From the NCBI GenBank assembly GCA_027023175.1, contig JALVWW010000020.1:1-5009 (forward strand): 5,009 nucleotides of DNA, in the 5' to 3' direction. This document shows, in pieces, positions 1 through 4,934 of this stretch. The translations under genes were made by a program, and so were the position numbers. This stretch comes from Campylobacterales bacterium (GTDB lineage Bacteria; Campylobacterota; Campylobacteria; Campylobacterales; JALSKU01). Positions within the stretch are counted from its first letter, which is position 1. Every line of letters begins with the position of its first letter. The notes under the pieces are model-generated. The model was not told the origin of the DNA. It made no database searches and was given only the letters and a program-made list of their open reading frames with translations.

Positions 1-622
1 CATATTTTTCCAAAACTTTGTCTATTTGTTCATAACTGTATCCCAAATCATCCTCATCTTTTTGGTTTTCCCACAAATCAGCCGAAGGAGGCTTTGATAT
101 GATACTTTTTGGAATACCCAGGTATTTTGCAAACTTAAAGATATCGCTTTTGTATATATCTCCTATGGGATTTACAGCACTTGCCAAATCTCCAAAAAGT
201 GTTCCATATCCCAAAAGAAGCTCACTTTTGTTGCTAGTACCTATGACAAGAGCATTTTCTCTGGCTGATATGTCATACAGAGTTGCCATTCTGAGTCTTG
301 CGCTTAAATTGCCTATTCTTAGGTTGTTCATACTATCATCGATATATGCTTTTAGCATAGGCTCTATCGAGACTATCTCATGTCTGAGGTCAAACTTTTT
401 GCAAAGCTCTTTAGCATCTATTATGCTCTCTTGGCTTGAAAACTGTGAAGGCATCATCACACAAAGTAAATCTTCTCCAAAAGCCTTTTTTGCCAAAACC
501 GCAACTACTGCAGAGTCTATGCCGCCACTTAGTCCCATTATGGCTTTTGTAAGCGAAGTTTTATATACTTCATCTTTTAAAAAATTTACCAGAAATTTTT
601 CAAGCAATTCAAATCTTTGCAT
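1..622 (-). CDS. nadE: NH3-dependent NAD+ synthetase, 3' end cut by window edge
   Basis: NAD synthetase makes NAD+ from deamido-NAD+, ATP and ammonia, the last cytoplasmic step of NAD biosynthesis. The 207 visible residues start MQRFELLEKF. They carry the PP-loop ATP-pyrophosphatase motif SGGIDS at residues 32-37, then RLRMATLYDISA (109-120), the GTSNKSE motif (128-134), GYGTLFGD (138-145) and NPIGDIYKSD (151-160). The flexible loop motif PPSADLWENQKDEDDLGY (178-195) follows. This order is typical of the short ammonia-dependent enzyme; no glutaminase domain precedes it. The family is usually about 245-275 residues, so roughly 40 or more C-terminal residues lie off the left edge. The ATG at 622-620 has AAGG at 634-631, eight bases upstream. 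The gene is divergent from the MBL hydrolase. I recall nadE next to a similar hydrolase in C. jejuni (Cj0810/Cj0809c). The identity is secure. Confidence 0.96.
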   Translation of the reverse strand, partial: MQRFELLEKFLVNFLKDEVYKTSLTKAIMGLSGGIDSAVVAVLAKKAFGEDLLCVMMPSQFSSQESIIDAKELCKKFDLRHEIVSIEPMLKAYIDDSMNNLRIGNLSARLRMATLYDISARENALVIGTSNKSELLLGYGTLFGDLASAVNPIGDIYKSDIFKFAKYLGIPKSIISKPPSADLWENQKDEDDLGYSYEQIDKVLEKY

Positions 623-651
623 CAATTATACCTTAACTCTTTAACTATTTC

Positions 652-668
652 ATTTTACTAAAATTTTA
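652..668 (-). promoter_or_regulatory. Candidate nadE promoter (-10 region)
   Basis: On the minus strand two overlapping-type -10 candidates occur, TAAAAT at 657-652 and TAAAAT at 668-663. The first is preceded by a TTTTAG stretch, as often seen in Campylobacterota sigma-70 promoters, which lack a clear -35 box. Transcription would start near 645, giving a leader of about 20-25 bases. The region is very A/T-rich, so chance matches are easy, and the choice between the two copies is a guess. Confidence 0.35.
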
Positions 669-680
669 CTTAATGAGAAC

Positions 681-693
681 TTTTAGATATAAT
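681..693 (+). promoter_or_regulatory. Sigma-70 promoter for the MBL hydrolase gene
   Basis: A perfect TATAAT lies at 688-693, directly preceded by TTTTAGA, which matches the T-rich upstream pattern plus TATAAT of Campylobacterota housekeeping promoters. Transcription would begin near 700, leaving a leader of about 40 bases before the ATG at 741. It is the best -10 match in the nadE/hydrolase divergent gap. Confidence 0.65.
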
Positions 694-740
694 ACAACTC
701 TCTAAGAATTGTAGCAATATAAAGTAAATGAAGGTTTAAT

Positions 741-1334
741 ATGATTGTAAAACATAGAGCTTTTGGAGTGTATCAAACTAACTGCTATATCATAAGTATA
801 AATGATAAGCAATTTATCATAGACCCCGGAGTCGGAGCAGCAGATTGGGTTAAGAATAATGTAACAAATCCTGTTGCCATACTCAATACTCATGGGCATT
901 TTGACCATATCTGGAGCGATTGTGAACTTAAAAAAGAGCTGAATCTACCAATTTATATACCTAAAAATGATGTATTTATGCTTGAAGAGGATGTTTTTAA
1001 CCAGTCTCAACCTACCTGTAAAGCTGATATCCTTGTTGATGGTGACAAGGAGTATGAGATAGAAGGTATAAAAGTAAAGTATATATTTTTTCCGGGGCAT
1101 ACTCCGGGATGTTCGGTGATAGAGATAGGTGAGAGTTGGTTTAGCGGAGATTTTATATTTGAAAACTCTATAGGAAGAGTCGATTTCCCATATTCAAATC
1201 CTGCATATATGAAAAAAAGTTTGGAAAAATTTTTGAAAATAAAATATGATAAAAAAGTCTATACCGGTCACGGCAATCCCACAACAATAAAAAGAGAACA
1301 AAAAAATGTTCCCTATTGGCTTGATTATCTATGA
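741..1334 (+). CDS. MBL-fold metallohydrolase (glyoxalase II / YcbL-like)
   Basis: This 197-residue single-domain metallo-beta-lactamase-fold hydrolase is of the short glyoxalase II-like type. Metal ligands seen in order are THGHFDH (residues 50-56), PGHTPG with H120, SGDFIF with D137, and GHG with H177. GRVDFP at 145-150 corresponds to the GR(T/S)DFP segment of YcbL-like proteins. These proteins bind two metal ions and hydrolyse thioesters such as S-lactoylglutathione or related substrates. The long C-terminal glutathione-binding region of classical GloB is absent, so the true substrate is unknown. No signal peptide is visible, so it should be cytoplasmic. The ATG has GAAGG at 730-734, six bases upstream. 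It appears to be a single-gene unit converging on the thioesterase gene, whose stop codon directly abuts its own TGA. Fold and metal site are certain; physiological role is inferred. Confidence 0.93.
   Translation: MIVKHRAFGVYQTNCYIISINDKQFIIDPGVGAADWVKNNVTNPVAILNTHGHFDHIWSDCELKKELNLPIYIPKNDVFMLEEDVFNQSQPTCKADILVDGDKEYEIEGIKVKYIFFPGHTPGCSVIEIGESWFSGDFIFENSIGRVDFPYSNPAYMKKSLEKFLKIKYDKKVYTGHGNPTTIKREQKNVPYWLDYL
1289..1313 (-). terminator. Intrinsic terminator of the thioesterase gene, inside the MBL gene
   Basis: On the minus strand GGGAACA (1313-1307) can pair with TGTTCTC (1300-1294) over seven pairs, one of them G-U, closing a loop of six T. A run of five T follows at 1293-1289. It lies 21 bases past the thioesterase stop codon. 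Hairpin plus U-tract is the classical Rho-independent layout in this direction; on the plus strand the stem has a mismatch. It is embedded antisense to the last codons (about K184-P191) of the convergent MBL hydrolase. The stem is short, so efficiency is uncertain. Confidence 0.6.
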
Positions 1335-1351
1335 TTATTTGTGATTGTTTT
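1322..1351. repeat. Three imperfect 10-bp tandem units at the convergent stop junction
   Basis: Units TGATTATCTA (1322-1331), TGATTATTTG (1332-1341) and TGATTGTTTT (1342-1351) follow each other without a gap. The second unit starts at the TGA stop of the MBL hydrolase and contains the thioesterase stop (TTA read in reverse). It may reflect local slippage or may simply be low-complexity sequence. Confidence 0.4.
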
Positions 1352-1826
1352 TGTTTTTGGTTTTTCTTACTTTTTTGAGTTTTAGCTTCAAAACATGTTC
1401 AGGGAGGATAACAGCATCAAACTTTCCCTCGAAAACTTTTATATCATTTATGCTGCCGACTACATCCACTTCTCTTTTTCTGGCATCCTCAAACTTTGCA
1501 TAAGCTTCAAATATAACAATATCACCAACTTTTACTGGAGCTAAAAATTTACTTACCGTACCTATAAGGACAACATAGGGATCATTTACCGCTGCCATTG
1601 CCGCAAAATCGGCAGCACTGAAAGTAAAACCTCCATGAACAAGCCCCATTTCATCTACCGCCATCTCTCTTGTGCAACTGAGTTTTACCTGGGCGTAATT
1701 TTCTTTTAAAGATACTATGTCACCGCTTAGATACTTTTTTATCTTTGTATGTGTTTTTAAATTGATGGATTCATCATCGTCTGTTATAAAATTTTCAACC
1801 GGATTTATTTCTTCATTTGTATCCAC
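1335..1826 (-). CDS. Hot-dog-fold thioesterase-like protein (PaaI type, resembles Cj0977)
   Basis: This 163-residue protein has one hot-dog domain (about residues 28-145). The central-helix signature is GLVHGGFTFSAADFAAMAAV (61-80), where VHGG is typical of PaaI/YbgC-like acyl-CoA thioesterases. KFLAPVKVGD (93-102) and a beta strand around 103-112 follow. The acidic N-terminus (1-20) and lysine-rich tail (147-163) lie outside the fold. It resembles C. jejuni Cj0977, which I recall as a hot-dog protein transcribed by sigma-28 and needed for invasion without being a flagellar part; no catalytic activity should be assumed. The start is GTG at 1826-1824 with a strong AGGAG at 1836-1832, five bases upstream; no in-frame ATG fits better. 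It follows cmoB on the same strand with a 83-base gap that holds a candidate sigma-28 promoter and leader hairpins. Fold confidence is high, function low. Confidence 0.9.
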   Translation of the reverse strand: MDTNEEINPVENFITDDDESINLKTHTKIKKYLSGDIVSLKENYAQVKLSCTREMAVDEMGLVHGGFTFSAADFAAMAAVNDPYVVLIGTVSKFLAPVKVGDIVIFEAYAKFEDARKREVDVVGSINDIKVFEGKFDAVILPEHVLKLKLKKVRKTKNKNNHK

Positions 1827-1831
1827 TACAA

Positions 1832-1851
1832 CTCCTAAAATGCCTTTTAGG
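1832..1851 (-). promoter_or_regulatory. Hairpin covering the thioesterase ribosome-binding site
   Basis: In the minus-strand transcript CCUAAAA (1851-1845) can pair perfectly with UUUUAGG (1840-1834) over seven pairs with the loop GGCA. The last bases of the stem are the AGG of the Shine-Dalgarno AGGAG (1836-1832), so folding would hide most of the ribosome-binding site of the GTG-started gene. Five of the seven pairs are A-U, so the stem is weak and could arise by chance in A/T-rich DNA. The exact 7/7 match and its position are what make it notable. Confidence 0.45.
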
Positions 1852-1877
1852 GCACCTCTAATAAATAGGTGATACCC
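1850..1877 (-). promoter_or_regulatory. 5' leader stem-loop competing with the RBS hairpin
   Basis: On the minus strand GGG (1877-1875) pairs with CCC (1852-1850), and CACCT (1871-1867) pairs with AGGTG (1857-1853). There is a three-base TAT bulge and a loop of nine bases. It begins within a few bases of the transcription start predicted from the sigma-28-like promoter. Its 3' arm uses bases 1850-1851, which the RBS hairpin also needs, so the two folds exclude each other. No T-tract follows, so it is not an intrinsic terminator. Confidence 0.4.
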
Positions 1878-1885
1878 TTTAGTCT

Positions 1886-1912
1886 AAATCGGACAGAATA
1901 TAAAATTGTTTA
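1886..1912 (-). promoter_or_regulatory. Candidate sigma-28 (FliA) promoter for the thioesterase gene
   Basis: On the minus strand TAAA (1912-1909) is separated by exactly 17 bases from CGATTT (1891-1886), itself preceded by C. The enterobacterial sigma-28 consensus TAAAGTTT-N11-GCCGATAA also places 17 bases between TAAA and CGAT. The Campylobacter/Helicobacter -10 form is CGATWT, matched here. The TAAA starts in the stop codon of cmoB. Transcription would start near 1880-1878. A sigma-70-like TATATT at 1902-1897 overlaps it and is the competing interpretation. The assignment is strengthened because the downstream gene resembles Cj0977, known as sigma-28-dependent. Confidence 0.65.
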
Positions 1913-2812
1913 CAAAGTTGCTTTTATATAGACTCTTTTTGGAGCAGGATAACCTTCTACGGTCAGATCCGGGTTGTCAGGGTCTAAAAAGTTTTCCAAG
2001 CTTTGGGATTCTATCCAGTCTGTTTTTCTTTGTTCTTGAAGGTCTGTTTTTTTTATCTCCAAGACTTTTATATCATTAAAACCTGCTCTAAAGAGCCAAT
2101 TTTTTAAAGCCGGAATTGTCGGTACAAAGTAAATATTTGGAATTTTGGAGTATCTTAGTTTTGGGGTAAGCGCTATCTCCTCATCCCCATCTATCATAAA
2201 AGTATCCAAAAAAAGCTCTCCGTTTTTGTTTAAAGCTTTTTTGAGAGATTTTAAAGTTGCTACAGGGTCACTTCTGTGATATAAAACACCAAGGCAAAAT
2301 ATTGTATCAAATTTGATATCATAGATATCCAAGTGTTCAACCCCCAAAAGTTCATATATAATACCGCTTTTAATGTATTTGTCCACAAAATCAAACTGTG
2401 TTTTAAAAAGAGGCGAGGGGTCAAACCCGACTATCTTTTTTGGTTGTTGTTTTAACATTCTAAACATATAGTAGCCGTTGTTGCACCCTATATCAGCTAC
2501 AACTTTGTTTTTAAGGTTGAAGTATGGCTCCAAAAGATTGTATTTCATCCAGCTTTGCCACTCAGAGTCTATGAATGTATCAAACAACTCAAAAGGTCCT
2601 TTTCTCCACGGCTTTAAAGATAGAGCAAAATTTTTAATATCCTCTTTTTGTCGGTCTGTTATGGCTGGTGAAGTGATTTTAACGATGTTTTCAAGTTCGA
2701 CTTGTGTATCTTGAATATCGGGAAGTTGCAAAAGAGCTTCTCTTAAAGGCAGTATATTTTTAAAAGTGAGAGATTTTGCCCTCTCTTTTCTTATATGCTC
2801 CAAAGAAGTCAT
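1910..2812 (-). CDS. cmoB: tRNA U34 carboxymethyltransferase CmoB
   Basis: CmoB transfers a carboxymethyl group from carboxy-S-adenosylmethionine (made by CmoA) to 5-hydroxyuridine at tRNA position 34, giving cmo5U and broader codon reading. The 300 residues show PWRKGPFELFDTFID (68-82), EWQSWMK (84-90), SAM-binding-type motif DIGCNNGYYMFRM (107-119), GFDPSPLFKTQF (129-140), GVLYHRSDP (175-183), LDTFMIDGDEE (202-212), NIYFVPT (226-232) and ESQSLENFLDP (268-278). The tail TVEGYPAPKR (284-293) is a family hallmark. K90, Y178 and R293 appear to match E. coli K91, Y200 and R315, which bind the carboxylate of the cofactor. E. coli CmoB is 323 residues; this one has a shorter N-terminus but all core motifs. 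The ATG (2812-2810) overlaps the stop of the small lipoprotein gene as ATGA and has only a weak purine-rich SD, so translational coupling is likely. No cmoA is in the window. Confidence 0.96.
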   Translation of the reverse strand: MTSLEHIRKERAKSLTFKNILPLREALLQLPDIQDTQVELENIVKITSPAITDRQKEDIKNFALSLKPWRKGPFELFDTFIDSEWQSWMKYNLLEPYFNLKNKVVADIGCNNGYYMFRMLKQQPKKIVGFDPSPLFKTQFDFVDKYIKSGIIYELLGVEHLDIYDIKFDTIFCLGVLYHRSDPVATLKSLKKALNKNGELFLDTFMIDGDEEIALTPKLRYSKIPNIYFVPTIPALKNWLFRAGFNDIKVLEIKKTDLQEQRKTDWIESQSLENFLDPDNPDLTVEGYPAPKRVYIKATL

Positions 2813-2982
2813 TTTTTCTTATCAAAGTCTATAAGGTTTTTATCGCAGGTCTTATGATATATGCCCATAGCATCGTAGTATTCATGACAGTCGTTATAGT
2901 ATCTGTCAGATATTCCTCTATCATTTATATATAAACAGCCGCTAAATAAAAAAAGTATCAATATCATTAACATATATTTCAT
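2809..2982 (-). CDS. Small lipoprotein, 57 residues, upstream of cmoB
   Basis: A 57-codon frame starts MKYMLMILILFLFSGC and ends DKKK. It has a lipoprotein signal peptide: one lysine, a hydrophobic stretch of residues 4-13 and the lipobox FSGC with C16 as the lipidation site. The mature part is about 42 residues, tyrosine-rich and charged, with two further cysteines at C32 (YYNDCHEYYDAMG) and C46 (YHKTCDKN) that could form a disulfide outside the cytoplasm. It should sit in the inner or outer membrane facing the periplasm; asparagine or aspartate at +2 is absent (L17), which by the E. coli rule favours outer-membrane sorting. Its TGA overlaps the cmoB ATG by four bases, which argues for real translation. 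The ATG at 2982 has no clear SD; M4 or M6 are alternative starts. I recall a small putative lipoprotein (Cj0978c) near cmoB in C. jejuni. Function unknown. Confidence 0.8.
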   Translation of the reverse strand: MKYMLMILILFLFSGCLYINDRGISDRYYNDCHEYYDAMGIYHKTCDKNLIDFDKKK

Positions 2983-3050
2983 AATGAAAATGATAACATA
3001 TAAAAATAAAATCTGACCTTATATCTTAATAAGTCCACCAGGAGGATAAC
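2983..3050. promoter_or_regulatory. Divergent promoter region between lipoprotein-cmoB and peptidase-redoxin units
   Basis: This 68-base A/T-rich gap must drive both units unless transcription enters from outside. Plus-strand -10 candidates are TATAAA (2999-3004) and TAAAAT (3007-3012). The best minus-strand candidate is TATAAG (3023-3018), giving a leader of about 30 bases for the lipoprotein. The proposed start sites overlap, so the two directions could interfere. None matches strongly enough to be assigned with certainty. Confidence 0.35.
3040..3047 (+). promoter_or_regulatory. Strong Shine-Dalgarno fixing the TTG start of the peptidase
   Basis: AGGAGGAT is nearly a full anti-SD complement and ends a few bases before TTG at 3051 (core GGAGG with a five-base spacer). 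It is the strongest ribosome-binding site in the window and decides for the TTG codon, because the next in-frame ATG is about 60 codons downstream, beyond the conserved N-terminal region. Confidence 0.8.
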
Positions 3051-4322
3051 TTGAACACTTTAGAAATTTTTAAAAAGATTTGCACTATTCCTCACTGTTC
3101 GCATAACACTTCAAAATTGAGAGATTTTATAGAAGAGTTTTGTCTTAAAGAGAAGTGTTTTGTAGAGATAGATGTTGCAGGAAATATTTTGGCGAGGAAA
3201 GGGTATCCCAAAATTTGTCTCCAGGCTCATTATGATATGGTTTGTATGGGCAGGGCTCCGGATATTGAAGTTTACGAAGAGGATGGATACTTAAAAGCCA
3301 GAGATTCCTCTTTGGGGGCAGATAATGGGATAGGCGTAGCTATAATGCTTTTAATGGCTTCAAAATATGATGATATAGAGCTTCTTTTTACCAATGATGA
3401 AGAGGTGGGAATGCTTGGAGCTAGAGATATCGCACTTAGCGTCAAGTCAAACAAGATACTAAACTTAGACACTGAAGAGGAAGCAAAAGTATTTATAGGT
3501 TGTGCAGGCGGAGTGGATATAGATGCGAAAAAAGATTTTAAAAGAGTGAGCTTGAAAGATGAAGAGATATACAAAGTATCCATTTCAAATCTACCCGGCG
3601 GTCACTCAGGGGTCGATATAGATAAAGGCATACCAAATGCCATAAAAGAGCTTGGCTTTTACCTTGGAAAATTTTATCCTAAGATAATAGCTATCAACGG
3701 CGGTGAAGCAAGAAATTCCATCCCAAAAAGTGCCGAAGCCTTCATAGCTATGGATAAAGATGATGTTCCTCCTTTGCAAGATGGTGTAGCTATAGAAAGA
3801 GTGAGCTTTAAAAGTGAAGGGTATTTTGAAGATTTTAAAATGATAGCAGATATGATGTGCGGATTTGCAAATGGTGTGAGAGGTTATGATAAAAAGCTTT
3901 TGATTCCAACTAAGAGTGTTAATTTATCAAAAATTCAAACTATAAATGATACTATTATTTTAAATATATTTCCTAGAGCCAATGATGATGTGCTTCTTGA
4001 AAATATCAAGAAAGAGATATCTTCATACTTTACAAATTTAAATTTTGAAACAGAATTTTCAAGCCAGTACAGTGGCTGGAAACCTGAGATAAATGAGTTT
4101 ACAAAAGAGGTCTATAAAGCATGTAAAGAGGTATTTGACGAAGTATCTTACGAGGCAATTCATGCAGGGCTCGAGTGTGGAGTTTTGTTAGAAAAATTAG
4201 GCAAAAACAGACTTTTGGCTTCCATCGGACCAAACATATATGCTCCCCACTCGGTACATGAAAAGTGTGAAATCAACTCTATTTTGAATATAGAAAAAAT
4301 AGTAGAAAAATTATTAAAATAA
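3051..4322 (+). CDS. pepD: M20-family PepD-like aminoacyl-histidine / nonspecific dipeptidase
   Basis: This 423-residue cytoplasmic metallopeptidase should cleave dipeptides such as Xaa-His for amino-acid salvage. Visible motifs are LQAHYDM (H60 metal ligand, D62 catalytic), GADNGIG (D91 bridging metals), TNDEEVGMLGA (E117 general base, E118 ligand), LNLDTEEE (D140 ligand), LPGGHSGVDI (182-191, H185), FPRAND (307-312) in the lid region, HAGLECG (371-377) and PHSVHEKCEI (399-408, H400 ligand). These line up with E. coli PepD H80, D82, D119, E149, E150, D173 and H461. It is about 60 residues shorter than E. coli PepD; the loss is mainly N-terminal and in the lid part, and no catalytic motif is missing. 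I recall Cj0980 as the C. jejuni counterpart. Start is TTG with a strong SD. The redoxin gene follows after 13 bases, probably in one operon. Substrate range is inferred. Confidence 0.92.
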   Translation: MNTLEIFKKICTIPHCSHNTSKLRDFIEEFCLKEKCFVEIDVAGNILARKGYPKICLQAHYDMVCMGRAPDIEVYEEDGYLKARDSSLGADNGIGVAIMLLMASKYDDIELLFTNDEEVGMLGARDIALSVKSNKILNLDTEEEAKVFIGCAGGVDIDAKKDFKRVSLKDEEIYKVSISNLPGGHSGVDIDKGIPNAIKELGFYLGKFYPKIIAINGGEARNSIPKSAEAFIAMDKDDVPPLQDGVAIERVSFKSEGYFEDFKMIADMMCGFANGVRGYDKKLLIPTKSVNLSKIQTINDTIILNIFPRANDDVLLENIKKEISSYFTNLNFETEFSSQYSGWKPEINEFTKEVYKACKEVFDEVSYEAIHAGLECGVLLEKLGKNRLLASIGPNIYAPHSVHEKCEINSILNIEKIVEKLLK

Positions 4323-4335
4323 ATAAGGAAATAAA

Positions 4336-4899
4336 ATGTCACTGCAAGAGTCAAAAAATGTTCCACTTGGAACAAAACTACCGGAATTTATCTTGAAAGA
4401 CCCTTACGGCAAAGAGTATAATGTAAAAGATGAGGTGGGTGCAAACGGCTTGCTCGTTTTTGTTACTTGCAATCACTGTCCCTATGCTCAGGCTGTCTGG
4501 GAGAGAGTAAAAGAGATCATACATTTTGCCAAAAAACTTGAGATAAACTCAATAGCTGTCAATCCAAACATTCATCCAAACTATCCTGAAGATTCACCTG
4601 CAAAAATGAAAGAAAAGATAGAGGATGAAGGGTTTGATTTTCCTTATTTGATAGATGAAACCCAAGAGTTTTCAAAAGCTTTACAGGCTATGTGCACTCC
4701 TGACATATATCTTTATGATAAAGATGCAAAGCTTTACTATCACGGTCGCATAGATGATAATTGGCAGGATGAAAAAAGTGTAAAAAAAGAGGATTTGAAG
4801 GAAGCTTTGATGTTGCTTTTTACCGGCAAAGAGCCACCTTCTCAACAGTATCCATCTATGGGATGCTCCATAAAGTGGCTTGATACGGTTTTGGGATAA
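4336..4899 (+). CDS. Peroxiredoxin-like thioredoxin-fold protein with CNHC site
   Basis: This is a 187-residue thioredoxin-fold protein of the AhpC/TSA-related group with a CxxC centre (PRX-like1 type). The N-terminal part (LGTKLPEFILKDPYGKEY, 11-28) is the usual redoxin entry. VFVTCNHCPYAQ (41-52) holds redox cysteines C45 and C48. Then come FPYLIDETQEFSKAL (102-116), MCTPDIYLYD (119-128) with C120 and the cis-proline-like TPD, YYHGRIDDNW (134-143), and a C-terminal QYPSMGCSIKWL (171-182) with C177. It is cytoplasmic: no signal peptide or membrane segment is visible. A disulfide reductase or peroxide-linked role is likely; partner and substrate are unknown. The ATG has AAGGA (4325-4329), six bases upstream, and lies 13 bases after the peptidase stop, so co-transcription is likely. 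Family assignment is strong, function moderate. Confidence 0.9.
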   Translation: MSLQESKNVPLGTKLPEFILKDPYGKEYNVKDEVGANGLLVFVTCNHCPYAQAVWERVKEIIHFAKKLEINSIAVNPNIHPNYPEDSPAKMKEKIEDEGFDFPYLIDETQEFSKALQAMCTPDIYLYDKDAKLYYHGRIDDNWQDEKSVKKEDLKEALMLLFTGKEPPSQQYPSMGCSIKWLDTVLG

Positions 4900-4916
4900 T
4901 AGATTTTATCTTTTTT
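4895..4916 (+). terminator. Weak terminator candidate at the redoxin stop codon
   Basis: GATAA (4895-4899, which includes the stop codon) can pair with TTATC (4906-4910) around a six-base loop, and six T follow at 4911-4916. The stem is only five mostly A-T pairs, with possible G-U extension, so it is a weak intrinsic terminator at best. Confidence 0.35.
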
Positions 4917-4934
4917 AGAAATGCTATCTACAAA

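Noticed and set aside
99..644. 181-codon plus-strand open frame
   Set aside because: It lies antisense over nadE, whose motifs (SGGIDS, GTSNKSE) are clear on the minus strand; the plus-strand peptide is leucine/serine-rich shadow sequence with no SD.
702..908. 68-codon minus-strand open frame across the hydrolase promoter and start
   Set aside because: Antisense to the conserved start of the MBL hydrolase and running through its promoter; no motif or SD.
1343..1385. T-runs near the thioesterase 3' end as a phase-variable tract or a plus-strand terminator
   Set aside because: Runs are only 5-6 bases and interrupted, too short for usual phase variation, and no stable stem precedes them on the plus strand.
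1850..1877. Stem-loop between cmoB and the thioesterase read as a cmoB terminator
   Set aside because: No U-tract follows on either useful side and the stem has a three-base bulge; a leader structure fits better.
2478..2714. 78-codon plus-strand open frame
   Set aside because: Antisense shadow inside cmoB covering its conserved SAM-binding region.
3272..3583. 103-codon minus-strand open frame
   Set aside because: Serine-rich shadow antisense to the catalytic motifs of the M20 peptidase.
4160..4375. 71-codon minus-strand open frame with hydrophobic stretch
   Set aside because: Antisense across the peptidase-redoxin junction, including the redoxin RBS; its phenylalanine-rich look comes from A-rich codons on the real strand.
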